Positions 28,202 to 36,950 of a stretch of 64,000 nt of DNA are shown one piece after another. The notes beneath the pieces were generated by a model. The model searched no databases. It had not been told where the DNA came from and was given only the letters and a program-made list of their open reading frames with translations. Location of the stretch: contig NZ_PGFB01000003.1 of assembly GCF_002797855.1 (NCBI RefSeq), positions 62,001 to 126,000 of the forward strand. Reading direction: 5' to 3'. How positions within the stretch are numbered: position 1 is the stretch's first letter; each line of letters opens with the position of its first letter. The stretch comes from Compostimonas suwonensis (GTDB taxonomy: Bacteria; Actinomycetota; Actinomycetes; Actinomycetales; Microbacteriaceae). Position numbers and translations under genes: made by a program.

Positions 28202-30003
28202 GCGTGCTCGGTGTCGAAGGCGAGGAGCGCGACGACTTCTCGAACACGGAGAGCAAGCAGATCCGGCAGCGGTCGCTGAGGCTGCTCGGCTCGCTCCTGC
28301 GCCCCGTGCGCGGTCAGGTCGTGCTCACCCTCGTGGTCGTCGTGCTGAGCACGGCGGCGCAGGTGGCCGGCCCCGCGCTCATCGCGATCGGGCTCGACAC
28401 GGGCCTGCCCGCTCTGCTCGCACAGGACTGGATGCCGCTGAGCCTCACGGTCGTGGCCTACCTCGTGACGGGTGCGGCGGGCGCGGTGCTCATCGCGCAG
28501 TACACGGTGCTCTCGGCCCGGATCAGCCAGGCGATCCTCATCGACCTGCGCAAGCGGGTGTTCCTGCACACGCAGAAGCTGAGCCTCGAGTTCCACGAGA
28601 GCTACACCTCGGGGCGCATCATCTCGAGGCAGACAAGCGACCTCGACTCGATCAGGGAGTTGCTCGACTCGGGCATCAACCAGCTCGTGCAGGGCTCGCT
28701 CTACCTCGTGTTCATCGCGGGGGCGCTGTTCCTCACCGACTGGGTGAGCGGGCTCATCCTCATGGTCTCGCTCGTTCCCCTGCTCGTGCTCACGCGCTGG
28801 TTCCAGATCCGCTCGCAGCGGCTCTTCCGCCTGAGCCGGGTCGCGTCGGCGCGGCTCATCGTGAAGTTCGTCGAGTCGATGACGGGCATCCGCGCCGTCA
28901 AGGCGTTCCGCACCGAGAAGCAGAACCAGAAGGAGTTCGGCGGGCTCGTCGAGGACTACCGCGACGTCAACGGCCGCGTCATCCAGCTCTTCGGCATCTT
29001 CGACCCGGGGCTCGTGCTCATCGGCAACGTGACGGTCGCGGCCGTGCTGCTCGTGGGCGGTTTCCGGGTCGCCGACGGCCAGCTCGCGATCGGCGCTCTG
29101 CTGGCCGCCCTGCTCTACGCGCGGCGCTTCTTCGACCCGATGGAGGAGATGGCGATGTTCTACAACTCCTACCAGTCGGCCGCCGCCGCGCTCGAGAAGA
29201 TCTCGGGTGTGCTCGAGGAGGAGCCGAGCGTTCCCGACCCGGCGAAGCCCGTCGACCTGTGGCACGCGCAGGGCACTGTGGCGTTCGAGGGGGCGGAGTT
29301 CGCCTATACGAAGGACCGCGTCATCCTGCCCGAGTTCTCATTGCGGATGCCGGCGGGCCAGACGATCGCGCTCGTGGGCTCGACGGGCGCCGGCAAGTCG
29401 ACGCTCGCCAAGCTCATCGCGCGGTTCTACGACCCGACGAAGGGCCGGGTGACGCTCGACGGCATCGACCTGCGCGAGCTGCACCCGAAAGACCTGCGGC
29501 GCGCGATCGTCATGGTGACGCAGGAGGCCTACCTGTTCTCGGGCACCGTCGCCGACAACATCGCGATCGGCAAGCCGGACGCGAGCCTCGAGGAGATCCA
29601 GGCCGCGGCGCGCGCGGTGGGCGCCGACGCCTTCATCCAGGGGCTTCCGAACGGCTACGACACCGACGTGAACAAGCGCGGAGGGCGGGTGTCGGCGGGG
29701 CAGAGGCAGCTCATCTCGTTCGCGCGGGCCTTTCTCGCCGACCCTGTCGTGCTCATCCTCGACGAGGCGACGTCGTCGCTCGACATCCCGAGCGAGCGGC
29801 TCGTGCAGGAGGGGTTGCAGACCCTGCTCGCCGACCGCACGGCCGTCATCATCGCGCACCGCCTGTCGACGGTCGCGATCGCCGACCGGGTGCTCGTCAT
29901 GGAGCACGGCCGCATCGTGGAGGACGGGACCCCCGCCGACCTCATCGGCGGCACCGGCCGTTTCGCCCAGCTGCACGCCGCCTGGCGGGACTCCCTGGTC
30001 TGA
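28198..30003 (+). CDS. heterodimeric ABC exporter, subunit with active ATPase site
   Basis: The 601-residue half-transporter has six membrane helices and an ATPase domain with Walker [10 protein letters not shown] near residue 394 and a complete Walker B, I-L-D-E-A-T, near 520. Its signature reads V-S-A-G-Q where LSGGQ is usual. In the dimer this weak signature faces the degenerate Walker B of the partner, so both changes fall in the same, inactive site. I chose the ATG at 28198, which overlaps the upstream stop (ATGA). Confidence 0.92.
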   Translation: MSVLGVEGEERDDFSNTESKQIRQRSLRLLGSLLRPVRGQVVLTLVVVVLSTAAQVAGPALIAIGLDTGLPALLAQDWMPLSLTVVAYLVTGAAGAVLIAQYTVLSARISQAILIDLRKRVFLHTQKLSLEFHESYTSGRIISRQTSDLDSIRELLDSGINQLVQGSLYLVFIAGALFLTDWVSGLILMVSLVPLLVLTRWFQIRSQRLFRLSRVASARLIVKFVESMTGIRAVKAFRTEKQNQKEFGGLVEDYRDVNGRVIQLFGIFDPGLVLIGNVTVAAVLLVGGFRVADGQLAIGALLAALLYARRFFDPMEEMAMFYNSYQSAAAALEKISGVLEEEPSVPDPAKPVDLWHAQGTVAFEGAEFAYTKDRVILPEFSLRMPAGQTIALVGSTGAGKSTLAKLIARFYDPTKGRVTLDGIDLRELHPKDLRRAIVMVTQEAYLFSGTVADNIAIGKPDASLEEIQAAARAVGADAFIQGLPNGYDTDVNKRGGRVSAGQRQLISFARAFLADPVVLILDEATSSLDIPSERLVQEGLQTLLADRTAVIIAHRLSTVAIADRVLVMEHGRIVEDGTPADLIGGTGRFAQLHAAWRDSLV

Positions 30004-30008
30004 CCCTT

Positions 30009-30074
30009 CCCGCGAGTGGGCGCAAAACGGGGGTGCGGAGAGGTTCGCACCCCCGTTTTGCGTCTACTCGCGGG
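30009..30074. terminator. long intergenic hairpin, family B copy 1
   Basis: Arms at 30009-30037 and 30046-30074 pair at 27 of 29 positions around an 8-base loop. The stem starts CCCGCGAGTGGGCGC. A near copy lies at 38182-38247. It begins six bases after the exporter stop and should end that operon; its right edge is only five bases from the next promoter. Confidence 0.7.
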
Positions 30075-30079
30075 AGTAG

Positions 30080-30109
30080 TTGACAGGGGAAGGGGGCGGG
30101 GGATATTGT
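30080..30109 (+). promoter_or_regulatory. promoter of the GH95-like gene
   Basis: A perfect TTGACA (30080-30085) and TATTGT (30104-30109) are separated by an 18-base purine-rich spacer. Transcription should start near 30116, just before the operator. Confidence 0.7.
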
Positions 30110-30118
30110 CGGCCAAGT

Positions 30119-30143
30119 AATAAATCCATCGTTTGGTGTTATT
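30119..30143 (+). promoter_or_regulatory. 25-base AT-rich operator, copy 1
   Basis: The site has dyad form AATAA-n2-CCA-n5-TGG-n2-TTATT and contains TCCATCGTTTGG. It sits right after the predicted transcription start, a blocking position. Copies with the same core lie at 39347-39371 and, reversed, at 39266-39290. The ROK regulator encoded at 36951-38177 is the likely binder. Confidence 0.65.
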
Positions 30144-30262
30144 GCTCGGCCGCTTTCTCCGGTGCGGCAGAGGAACACCCTCGGCGGATCCGGCCCGCGT
30201 TCCGATGGCGCGGGCCTCGTGCGGTCGACCACCTGAGCGGCCGGTTCATCAAGGAGGATGAA

Positions 30263-33200
30263 TTGAAGCACCAACGTGCGGATATCCATACACAGCAGCG
30301 AACATCCACCCGACTCCTCTCCCTTCTCGTCGCGACCGCGACCGTGGCGAGCCTCGCGACCGTCGCCGTCGCGTCACCGGCGCAAGCGGCCCCCGACGAC
30401 GCGGAATGGACCGCACTGCAAGCGCAGCTCGCGGGCATCACGGGCAGCTGGACGAGCCAGGCCTACTCGGGCGCCCTCACCACGGGCATGCCCGAGACGG
30501 CCCTGCTCGGCAACGGAGACGTCGGAGTCGTCTCCGGCGGCGGCACGGGATACAAGACGTTCTACGTCACCAAGGGCGACCTGTGGTCCGGCAGCAACAC
30601 AGCCCCCGCCGGCCTCGGCAGCGTGAGCATCAAGCCCGTGACGGTTCCGGATGCCGGGGCCGTCGACCTCGCTGTCGGCTCCACCGCCACGGCGAGCAAC
30701 CACTACCAGGACTTCACCCCCGACCGCGCCGTCAACGGCCAGTGGGGCGCCGGCTACGAGGGCTGGGTCACCCAGGTCGGCAAGCCGCAGTGGCTCGCGC
30801 TCGACCTCGGCGAGGTGAAGACGATCGCGCGCTACGTCGTGCGCTTCGACTCCGCCGCCCGCCCCGCGGAGACCGTCAACAACGGCAAGGACTTCGTGGT
30901 GCAGTCGAGCACCAACGGCACCGACTGGGTCGACGTCGACACCGTGACGAACAACACGGCCGGAACCGTCGAGAAGACGGTCGGCCCGATCACGACGCGC
31001 TACGTGCGCCTCTTCATCAGCGAGCCCACGCAGGCCACCGACGCCGACTCGACGAACAACCCGCGGGCGCGCGTCGGGGCCTTCGAGCTCTACGCCCCCG
31101 TCGCCAACGTCAACCTCGCGCTCGGCGCGACCGCGACGGCCACGAGCAACCACCCCGACTTCCCGGCCAGCCGCGCCGTGAGCGGGGCCTGGGGCCCGGG
31201 CTACGAGGGCTGGGTGACGAACGTCGGCAAGCCGCAGACCATCACCCTCGACCTGCACGAGCCGCAGACCATCGCGCGCTACGTGCTCAAGCACGACGGC
31301 GCCGCGCGCCCCGCCGAGACGGCCAACAACACGAAGAACTTCGTGGTGCAGGTCAGCACGAACAACACCGACTGGACGACCGTCGACACCGTGACCAACA
31401 ACACGGCCTCGATCACCGACAAGTCGATCACCCCCGTGACGGCGCGCTACCTGCGGATCACGGCATCCGAGCCCGTGCAGAACCTCGGCGAGGCCAACCC
31501 GCGGGCGCGCATCGGCCAGATCGAGCTCTACGGCAGCGACGCGCCCGTCACGCCGCCGGCCCCGCCGACGCAGTTCCTCGAGGAGGAGAACATCCTCGAC
31601 GCCCGTGTCGACACCGACGTGAACATCGGCAGCGCGGACGTCGCGATGCACACCTGGGTCGCCGCGAACGACAACGTCGTGGTCACCGAGCTGACCTCCG
31701 AGGCCGATGAGGATGTCGCGCTGCAGCTGGAGACGTGGGCGGGAGCGACCTCGGGCACGGCGCGCGCGGGCTCCACCGCGACATCCGGCGTCGACGGCTC
31801 GACCCTGTGGGCCGCGCGTGCGACGAGCCCCAACGGCAACCCGGCCTGGATCGGCCGCGCGGCGCTCGCCACGCGACTGCTCGGCGCCGAGCTGACCGAG
31901 ACGGGCGCGACCGGCCCGACGGCATCCGGCCGGTTCACGCTCGAGCCCGGCCAGACCGTGCAGATCGTCACGGGCGTGGGCGGCGGCGGCCGGAACGCGA
32001 CCGACCACGTGCAGCAGGCCGAGGCGCTCGCGAACCCGCTGACGGAGGACTCCGTCGGCGAGCTGCGGGCCGAGCACGCCGAATGGTGGAAGCAGTACTG
32101 GCTGACCTCGCACGTGAGCCTCGGCGATCCGCTGCTCGAGAAGTACTACTACTCGGCGCTCTACTTCATGGGCTCGGCCAGCCGCGAGGGCAAGCAGGCC
32201 CCCGGCATCTTCGGCATCTGGTCCACCCAGGACAACGCGATGTGGGATGGCGACTACCACCTCAACTACAACGCGCAGGCCCCCTTCTACGGGCTGTACT
32301 CGGCGAACCGGGCCGACTTCGCGTTGCCGTTCACGCAGACGATCCTGGACTACGTGCCCGAGGCGCAGCGCAGGGCGAAGCAGGATCTGAGCCGTCTGTT
32401 CCCCTCGAACATCGGCATCGGAAGCCGCCCCGACCTCGCGAACGGCATCGACGACGCCGTCTTCTTCCCCGTGGGGATCGGGCCGTTCGGCTCGACGACC
32501 GACGACAACTACCACCACCAGACGCTCGACTCGCTGTTCAACGCGACGCAGTTCATCTCGTACTACGAGTACACGGGTGACACGGACTACCTCGAGAACA
32601 CGGCATATCCGTACCTCGTGAAGACCGCGAACTTCTTCGAGAAGTACCTGCAGTTCGACGACGCGACCGACGAGTACTTCATGTGGTCGGCCCACCACGA
32701 GGGAACCTGGGCGAAGAACTCGAGCCCCGACATCGGCATGCTCAAGCACCTGCTGACCTCGCTCGTCGAGGAGAGCACGACCCTGGGCGTCGACGCCGAC
32801 AAGCGCGTGACCTGGCAGCACATCCTCGACCACCTGCCCGACATGCCGACCTCGGTCTACAACGGCAAGACGGTCTACTCGCTCGCTGAGCCCGGCACGA
32901 CGACGATCCCCGGTGACGACGGCGGCGGAAGCGACGTGCGCGACATCCGCCCCGGCGACCAGCCCGTCAACCTCGAGTTCGTCACCCCCGGCGAGCAGAT
33001 CGGCATCAACTCGCCCGCCGACCAGCGCCAGATCGCGATCGACTCGCTCGCCGGGATGAACTCGTGGGGGCAGGACAACGCGTTCCCGAAGGTCTTCACG
33101 ATCGCAGCGCGCATCGGCTGGCCGGCGGATGACATCATCACCCGTCTGAAAGGCCAGATCACCGGCCACATGGGGCCGAACCTGCGCATCGTGTCGTCTC

Positions 33201-34588
33201 AGCACGGCATCGAGAAGAACGGCGCGATCGAGGCGATCGACAGCATGCTGCTGCAGAGCTCCGAAGGCCGCACCAACGTCTTCGCGAACTGGCCGGCCGA
33301 CAAGGATGCGAGCTTCACGAAGCTGCGCGCCAAGGACGCCTTCGTGGTCTCGGCCGCGCAGACCGGCGGAGTGGTCGGCCCCGTGTCGATCACGAGCGAC
33401 GCGGGCAACACGATGAGGCTCACCGACCCGTGGGCGGCCCCGTACGCGAGCGTCGTCGACGGCGAGGGACAGCCGGTCGAGTTCACGCTCGACGACGGCG
33501 TCATCGCCTTCGACACCGAGGCCGGCGAGGACTACGTCGTCTCGGCGGCCGAGCTGCCCGCCGACACGACCGCCCCCGTGGCGAGCGCGACCGTCGACCC
33601 CGCCGCACCGGCGCCGAGCGGCTGGTACCTGACCCTGCCCTCTGCGACCCTCACGGCGAGCGACGCGGAGAGCGGCGTCGCATCGATCGAGTACCGTCTC
33701 GGCAGCGGCGAGTGGACCGCCTACACGGCGCCCGTCGTCGTGCCCGACGGCACGGCGTCGCTCGAGTACCGGGCGACGGATGCCGCGGGCAACGTGAGCG
33801 CGGTGCAGTCGCTGCCGCTGAAGGTCGACACGGTCGATCCGACGGCCGAGGCATCCATCGCCGACGACCGCACGGTCACCGTGACCGGGGCCGACGCGGG
33901 CTCGGGTGTCGAGCGCCTCGAGTACTCGATCGGCGCGATCGGCGACTGGCAGGCCTACGGCTCGCCCTTCGCCGTCGACACCGACGAGAGCGTCGTCTAC
34001 GTGCGGGCCGCGGATGCCGCGGGCAACACGGGCGCGGTCGAGGAGCTGGGCTTCGGCGGGGCCGAGCTGTCACGCGACAGCGTCACGGCCGGCGACCCGG
34101 TGACGGTCACGGGCCGGGGCTTCGCGCCCGGAGCGCTCGTGTCGTTCACCCTCGAGTCCGAGCCCGTCGCGATCGGAACAGCCGTGGCCGACGCCCAGGG
34201 CGCCTTCTCGCAGGCCGTCACGATCCCGGCGGACACCCTCACGGGCGACCACCACGTGGTCGTGGGCGTTCTCGGGCAGCGGGTGAGCCTGCCGCTGCAC
34301 GTCGATGCGCTCGTGGTCCCGACCGACGAGCCGACGGATGTGCCGACCGACACGCCCACGGACGTGCCGACCGACACGCCCACGGACGACCCGGGCACGC
34401 CGTCCGACACCCCGTCGGACGCGCCGTCCAGCGCGCCGTCGTCGTCTGCCGCACCTGTGGCCGTCGACGGATCGCTGCCCGGCACGGGAATCGCGGCCGG
34501 GGCGATCGGGGGCATCGCGCTGCTGCTGCTGGCGGCCGGAGCCTCGGTGATCATCATCCGTCGCCGCACGCGGGCGAACGCGGAGTAG
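30263..34588 (+). CDS. LPxTG-anchored GH95-like glycosidase with two F5/8C domains
   Basis: The 1441-residue protein has a signal peptide (to about residue 42) and a split N-terminal beta domain (L-L-G-N-G-D-V-G-V and D-L-W-S-G). Two F5/8-type-C (CBM32-like) domains follow at about 134-280 and 281-425. An (alpha/alpha)6 barrel at about 600-1010 has G-I-W-S-T-Q-D-N-A-M-W-D-G-D-Y-H-L-N-Y-N, recalling GH95 fucosidases. OmpL47-like repeats and a Thr/Pro/Asp-rich stalk lead to a sorting signal L-P-G-T-G near 1405, a membrane helix and a basic tail. It should be attached to the cell wall by sortase. The start is TTG at 30263 behind AAGGAGG. The sugar linkage is not certain. Confidence 0.8.
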   Translation: MKHQRADIHTQQRTSTRLLSLLVATATVASLATVAVASPAQAAPDDAEWTALQAQLAGITGSWTSQAYSGALTTGMPETALLGNGDVGVVSGGGTGYKTFYVTKGDLWSGSNTAPAGLGSVSIKPVTVPDAGAVDLAVGSTATASNHYQDFTPDRAVNGQWGAGYEGWVTQVGKPQWLALDLGEVKTIARYVVRFDSAARPAETVNNGKDFVVQSSTNGTDWVDVDTVTNNTAGTVEKTVGPITTRYVRLFISEPTQATDADSTNNPRARVGAFELYAPVANVNLALGATATATSNHPDFPASRAVSGAWGPGYEGWVTNVGKPQTITLDLHEPQTIARYVLKHDGAARPAETANNTKNFVVQVSTNNTDWTTVDTVTNNTASITDKSITPVTARYLRITASEPVQNLGEANPRARIGQIELYGSDAPVTPPAPPTQFLEEENILDARVDTDVNIGSADVAMHTWVAANDNVVVTELTSEADEDVALQLETWAGATSGTARAGSTATSGVDGSTLWAARATSPNGNPAWIGRAALATRLLGAELTETGATGPTASGRFTLEPGQTVQIVTGVGGGGRNATDHVQQAEALANPLTEDSVGELRAEHAEWWKQYWLTSHVSLGDPLLEKYYYSALYFMGSASREGKQAPGIFGIWSTQDNAMWDGDYHLNYNAQAPFYGLYSANRADFALPFTQTILDYVPEAQRRAKQDLSRLFPSNIGIGSRPDLANGIDDAVFFPVGIGPFGSTTDDNYHHQTLDSLFNATQFISYYEYTGDTDYLENTAYPYLVKTANFFEKYLQFDDATDEYFMWSAHHEGTWAKNSSPDIGMLKHLLTSLVEESTTLGVDADKRVTWQHILDHLPDMPTSVYNGKTVYSLAEPGTTTIPGDDGGGSDVRDIRPGDQPVNLEFVTPGEQIGINSPADQRQIAIDSLAGMNSWGQDNAFPKVFTIAARIGWPADDIITRLKGQITGHMGPNLRIVSSQHGIEKNGAIEAIDSMLLQSSEGRTNVFANWPADKDASFTKLRAKDAFVVSAAQTGGVVGPVSITSDAGNTMRLTDPWAAPYASVVDGEGQPVEFTLDDGVIAFDTEAGEDYVVSAAELPADTTAPVASATVDPAAPAPSGWYLTLPSATLTASDAESGVASIEYRLGSGEWTAYTAPVVVPDGTASLEYRATDAAGNVSAVQSLPLKVDTVDPTAEASIADDRTVTVTGADAGSGVERLEYSIGAIGDWQAYGSPFAVDTDESVVYVRAADAAGNTGAVEELGFGGAELSRDSVTAGDPVTVTGRGFAPGALVSFTLESEPVAIGTAVADAQGAFSQAVTIPADTLTGDHHVVVGVLGQRVSLPLHVDALVVPTDEPTDVPTDTPTDVPTDTPTDDPGTPSDTPSDAPSSAPSSSAAPVAVDGSLPGTGIAAGAIGGIALLLLAAGASVIIIRRRTRANAE

Positions 34589-34597
34589 CCCGAGTAA

Positions 34598-34641
34598 CCA
34601 AGACACCGGTCGGGTCCGAGAGGACCCGGCCGGTGTCTTGG
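34598..34641. terminator. strong hairpin terminator
   Basis: Perfect or near-perfect 20-base arms at 34598-34617 and 34622-34641 surround a GAGA tetraloop. It begins nine bases after the stop codon of the cell-wall glycosidase. Confidence 0.75.
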
Positions 34642-34656
34642 GGTCCGCGAGAGTTC

Positions 34657-34733
34657 GCGACCGCGCAGTTCTGGGCGACACACCGATGGCGGTGCCTCAA
34701 CACACCGTGCGCGGGTCGAAACTGCGCGGTTGC
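34657..34733. repeat. second intergenic inverted repeat
   Basis: Arms at 34657-34670 and 34720-34733 match at 13 of 14 positions around a 49-base centre. It lies between two convergent genes and, with the preceding hairpin, could stop transcripts from both sides. Confidence 0.45.
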
Positions 34734-34774
34734 GCACCCTCTGCGAGGGTCCAGTCGAACCGGGGTTCGCCCGT

Positions 34775-35086
34775 TCAGGGGCGCCAGCGCGCCGCGCGGA
34801 TGTTCACGCGATAGGCGCCGTCGGCTCCCACGACGAGTGGCGTGCCCTCGCGCTCGTAGTGCGGGCGCGCGCTCGCCTCGTGTCCGACCGGGGGCTGCCC
34901 GCTCGAGCGGATGACGCGCCACCAGGGCACCTCGCTGCCGTAGCGGGCCATGACCTGCCCGACGACACGCGCCCCTCGCGAGCCCAGGAAGGCCGCGACA
35001 TCCCCGTAGCTGAGGACCTGGCCCTCGGGGATGCTGTCGACGACCTCGAGCACGCGCCCGACGAAGTCGTCAGAGTGCGATGGCAC
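34775..35086 (-). CDS. alkyltransferase-like protein (ATL)
   Basis: The 103-residue protein matches the C-terminal DNA-binding domain of O6-alkylguanine-DNA alkyltransferase: [13 protein letters not shown], then R-V-V-G-Q-V-M, then V-P-W-W-R-V-I. The methyl-accepting Cys of P-C-H-R is Trp here (P-W-W-R), the mark of ATL proteins, which flag alkylated guanine for nucleotide excision repair but do not repair it themselves. The best start is the GTG at 35086, giving VPSHSDDF and a normal ATL length; it overlaps the 3' end of the upstream GNAT gene by 17 bases, so the two are probably co-transcribed. Confidence 0.88.
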   Translation of the reverse strand: MPSHSDDFVGRVLEVVDSIPEGQVLSYGDVAAFLGSRGARVVGQVMARYGSEVPWWRVIRSSGQPPVGHEASARPHYEREGTPLVVGADGAYRVNIRAARWRP

Positions 35087-35522
35087 CGATCGTCTCGCCG
35101 TACTGGGTCTCTCCGATGGGCTGGAAGCCCACTCTGAGGAAGAACGCCTCGGGGCCGGCGTCGCCGGACTCCCAGATGACCGTGACGCGCTCGAAGCCGC
35201 GGTTGCGGGCCTCGTCGGCGAGGGCGTGCACGGCGAAGCGCCCGACGCCCTGGCCCTGCGCCCCGGCGTCGACGTTGATGCGCCAGATGCAGCTGCGGAA
35301 CTCCTCCTGCTCGGCATCGGGATCGAAGTTGCCCATGATGAAGCCGACGACCTCGTCGCCGTCGAGAACGACGCGCGGCCACGCCGTCGTGGGGTTCACG
35401 TACGCTTCGGCGATGGAGTGGGAGACCGGTGCGACGAACTGTTCCTGGCCGGGCTTGAGGGTCAGGGTGTTCGCGGCCACGATGTTCGACGCAGACAGTT
35501 CTTCAAGTCTCAGCTCAGCCAT
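35070..35522 (-). CDS. GNAT acetyltransferase, polyamine-acetyltransferase-like
   Basis: The 150-residue protein has the GNAT fold: V-V-G-F-I-M-G in the central strand, the acetyl-CoA loop G-Q-G-V-G-R near residue 100, and a C-terminal F-F-L-R-V-G-F. The N-terminus (L-x-P-G-Q-E-x-F-V-A-P) recalls spermidine/diamine acetyltransferases such as Blt-operon BltD. The natural substrate is unproven. A leaderless promoter lies directly before the ATG at 35522. It overlaps the ATL gene downstream. Confidence 0.85.
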   Translation of the reverse strand: MAELRLEELSASNIVAANTLTLKPGQEQFVAPVSHSIAEAYVNPTTAWPRVVLDGDEVVGFIMGNFDPDAEQEEFRSCIWRINVDAGAQGQGVGRFAVHALADEARNRGFERVTVIWESGDAGPEAFFLRVGFQPIGETQYGETIGAIAL

Positions 35523-35528
35523 CCGACT

Positions 35529-35534
35529 AGGCTA
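35529..35534 (-). promoter_or_regulatory. leaderless promoter -10 of the GNAT gene
   Basis: Read leftwards, TAGCCT lies six bases before the ATG at 35522, matching the leaderless pattern seen elsewhere in the window. Confidence 0.5.
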
Positions 35535-35592
35535 CCCTCCCGCACCAACGCCCGGAAGTCGCCCGGGTGGGCGAACCGGTGAACTCCTGAAG

Positions 35593-35610
35593 TCTCTCGA
35601 TGTCGAGATA
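35593..35610. promoter_or_regulatory. putative operator upstream of icd
   Basis: TCTCTCGATGTCGAGATA contains the perfect dyad TCTCGAtgTCGAGA and resembles the site before sucC (13983-14000). A -10-like TAGTAA lies at 35622-35627, so a bound protein would cover the -35 region of icd. Confidence 0.45.
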
Positions 35611-35706
35611 GTTCGCCGCTCTAGTAAGCTGGCTGCTGGCCGGGCGGCTCGGATCCCCGGCGGAGCGCCTCGGGCGCGAAAACCATTGAGTCTTGAGGAG
35701 CAGGTC

Positions 35707-36921
35707 GTGGCAAAGATCCATGTTGAAGGCACCGTCGTCGAACTCGACGGCGACGAGATGACGCGCATCATCTGGCAGTCGATCAAAGACACGCTCATCC
35801 ACCCGTACCTCGACGTGAACCTCGAGTACTACGACCTCGGCATCGAGAGCCGCGACGCGACCGACGACCAGATCACGATCGACGCCGCGCACGCCATCCA
35901 GAAGCACGGCGTCGGCGTCAAGTGCGCGACGATCACGCCCGACGAGGCGCGCGTCGAGGAGTTCGGCCTCAAGAAGATGTGGCGTTCGCCGAACGGCACG
36001 ATCCGCAACATCCTCGGCGGCACGATCTTCCGCGAGCCGATCATCATCTCCAACATCCCGCGCCTGGTCCCCGGATGGAACAAGCCCATCATCATCGGCC
36101 GCCACGCCTTCGGCGACCAGTACCGCGCCACCGACTTCCGCTTCGAGGGCGAGGGCACCCTCACGATGACCTTCACCCCGAAGGACGGCTCCGAGCCGCA
36201 GTCGTTCGAGGTCTTCCAGTCGCCCGGCTCCGGCGTCGCGATGGGCATGTACAACCTCGACGACTCGATCCGCGACTTCGCGCGCGCCTCGCTCAGCTAC
36301 GGCCTCAACCGCGGCTACCCGGTCTACCTCTCGACCAAGAACACGATCCTCAAGGCCTACGACGGCCGGTTCAAAGACCTGTTCCAGGAGGTCTTCGAGA
36401 CGGAGTTCAAGGAGCAGTTCGACGCCGCCGGCCTCACGTACGAGCACCGCCTCATCGACGACATGGTCGCCGCGGCCCTCAAGTGGGAGGGCGGCTACGT
36501 CTGGGCCGCCAAGAACTACGACGGCGACGTGCAGAGCGACACCGTCGCGCAGGGCTTCGGCTCGCTGGGCCTCATGACGAGCGTGCTCTCCACGCCCGAC
36601 GGCAAGATCGTCGAGGCGGAGGCCGCCCACGGCACCGTGACCCGTCACTTCCGCCAGCACCAGGCCGGCAAGCCCACCTCGACGAACCCGATCGCCTCGA
36701 TCTACGCCTGGACCCGCGGCCTCGCCCACCGCGGCAAGCTCGACGGCAACCAGGAGCTCATCGACTTCTCGCTGACCCTCGAAGACGTCGTCATCACGAC
36801 GGTCGAGTCGGGCGCCATGACGAAGGACCTCGCTCTTCTCGTGGGCCCGGAGCAGCCGTACCAGACCACCGAGGAGTTCCTCGCGACTCTCGCCGAGAAC
36901 CTCAAGACCCGCCTGGCGTAG
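35707..36921 (+). CDS. icd: NADP-dependent isocitrate dehydrogenase
   Basis: The 404-residue enzyme oxidises isocitrate to 2-oxoglutarate with NADP. It is of the eukaryote-like homodimeric type: [11 protein letters not shown] near the start, [15 protein letters not shown] for isocitrate binding, and [10 protein letters not shown] for NADP. I chose the GTG at 35707, preceded by GAGGAG, giving AKIHVEG. The frame is open for another 600 bases upstream across the GNAT gene, but that part is non-conserved. A palindrome before the gene suggests co-regulation with sucCD. Confidence 0.96.
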   Translation: MAKIHVEGTVVELDGDEMTRIIWQSIKDTLIHPYLDVNLEYYDLGIESRDATDDQITIDAAHAIQKHGVGVKCATITPDEARVEEFGLKKMWRSPNGTIRNILGGTIFREPIIISNIPRLVPGWNKPIIIGRHAFGDQYRATDFRFEGEGTLTMTFTPKDGSEPQSFEVFQSPGSGVAMGMYNLDDSIRDFARASLSYGLNRGYPVYLSTKNTILKAYDGRFKDLFQEVFETEFKEQFDAAGLTYEHRLIDDMVAAALKWEGGYVWAAKNYDGDVQSDTVAQGFGSLGLMTSVLSTPDGKIVEAEAAHGTVTRHFRQHQAGKPTSTNPIASIYAWTRGLAHRGKLDGNQELIDFSLTLEDVVITTVESGAMTKDLALLVGPEQPYQTTEEFLATLAENLKTRLA

Positions 36922-36950
36922 CGGGAGAGCGTCGGGGGAGCGGGCAGAGT

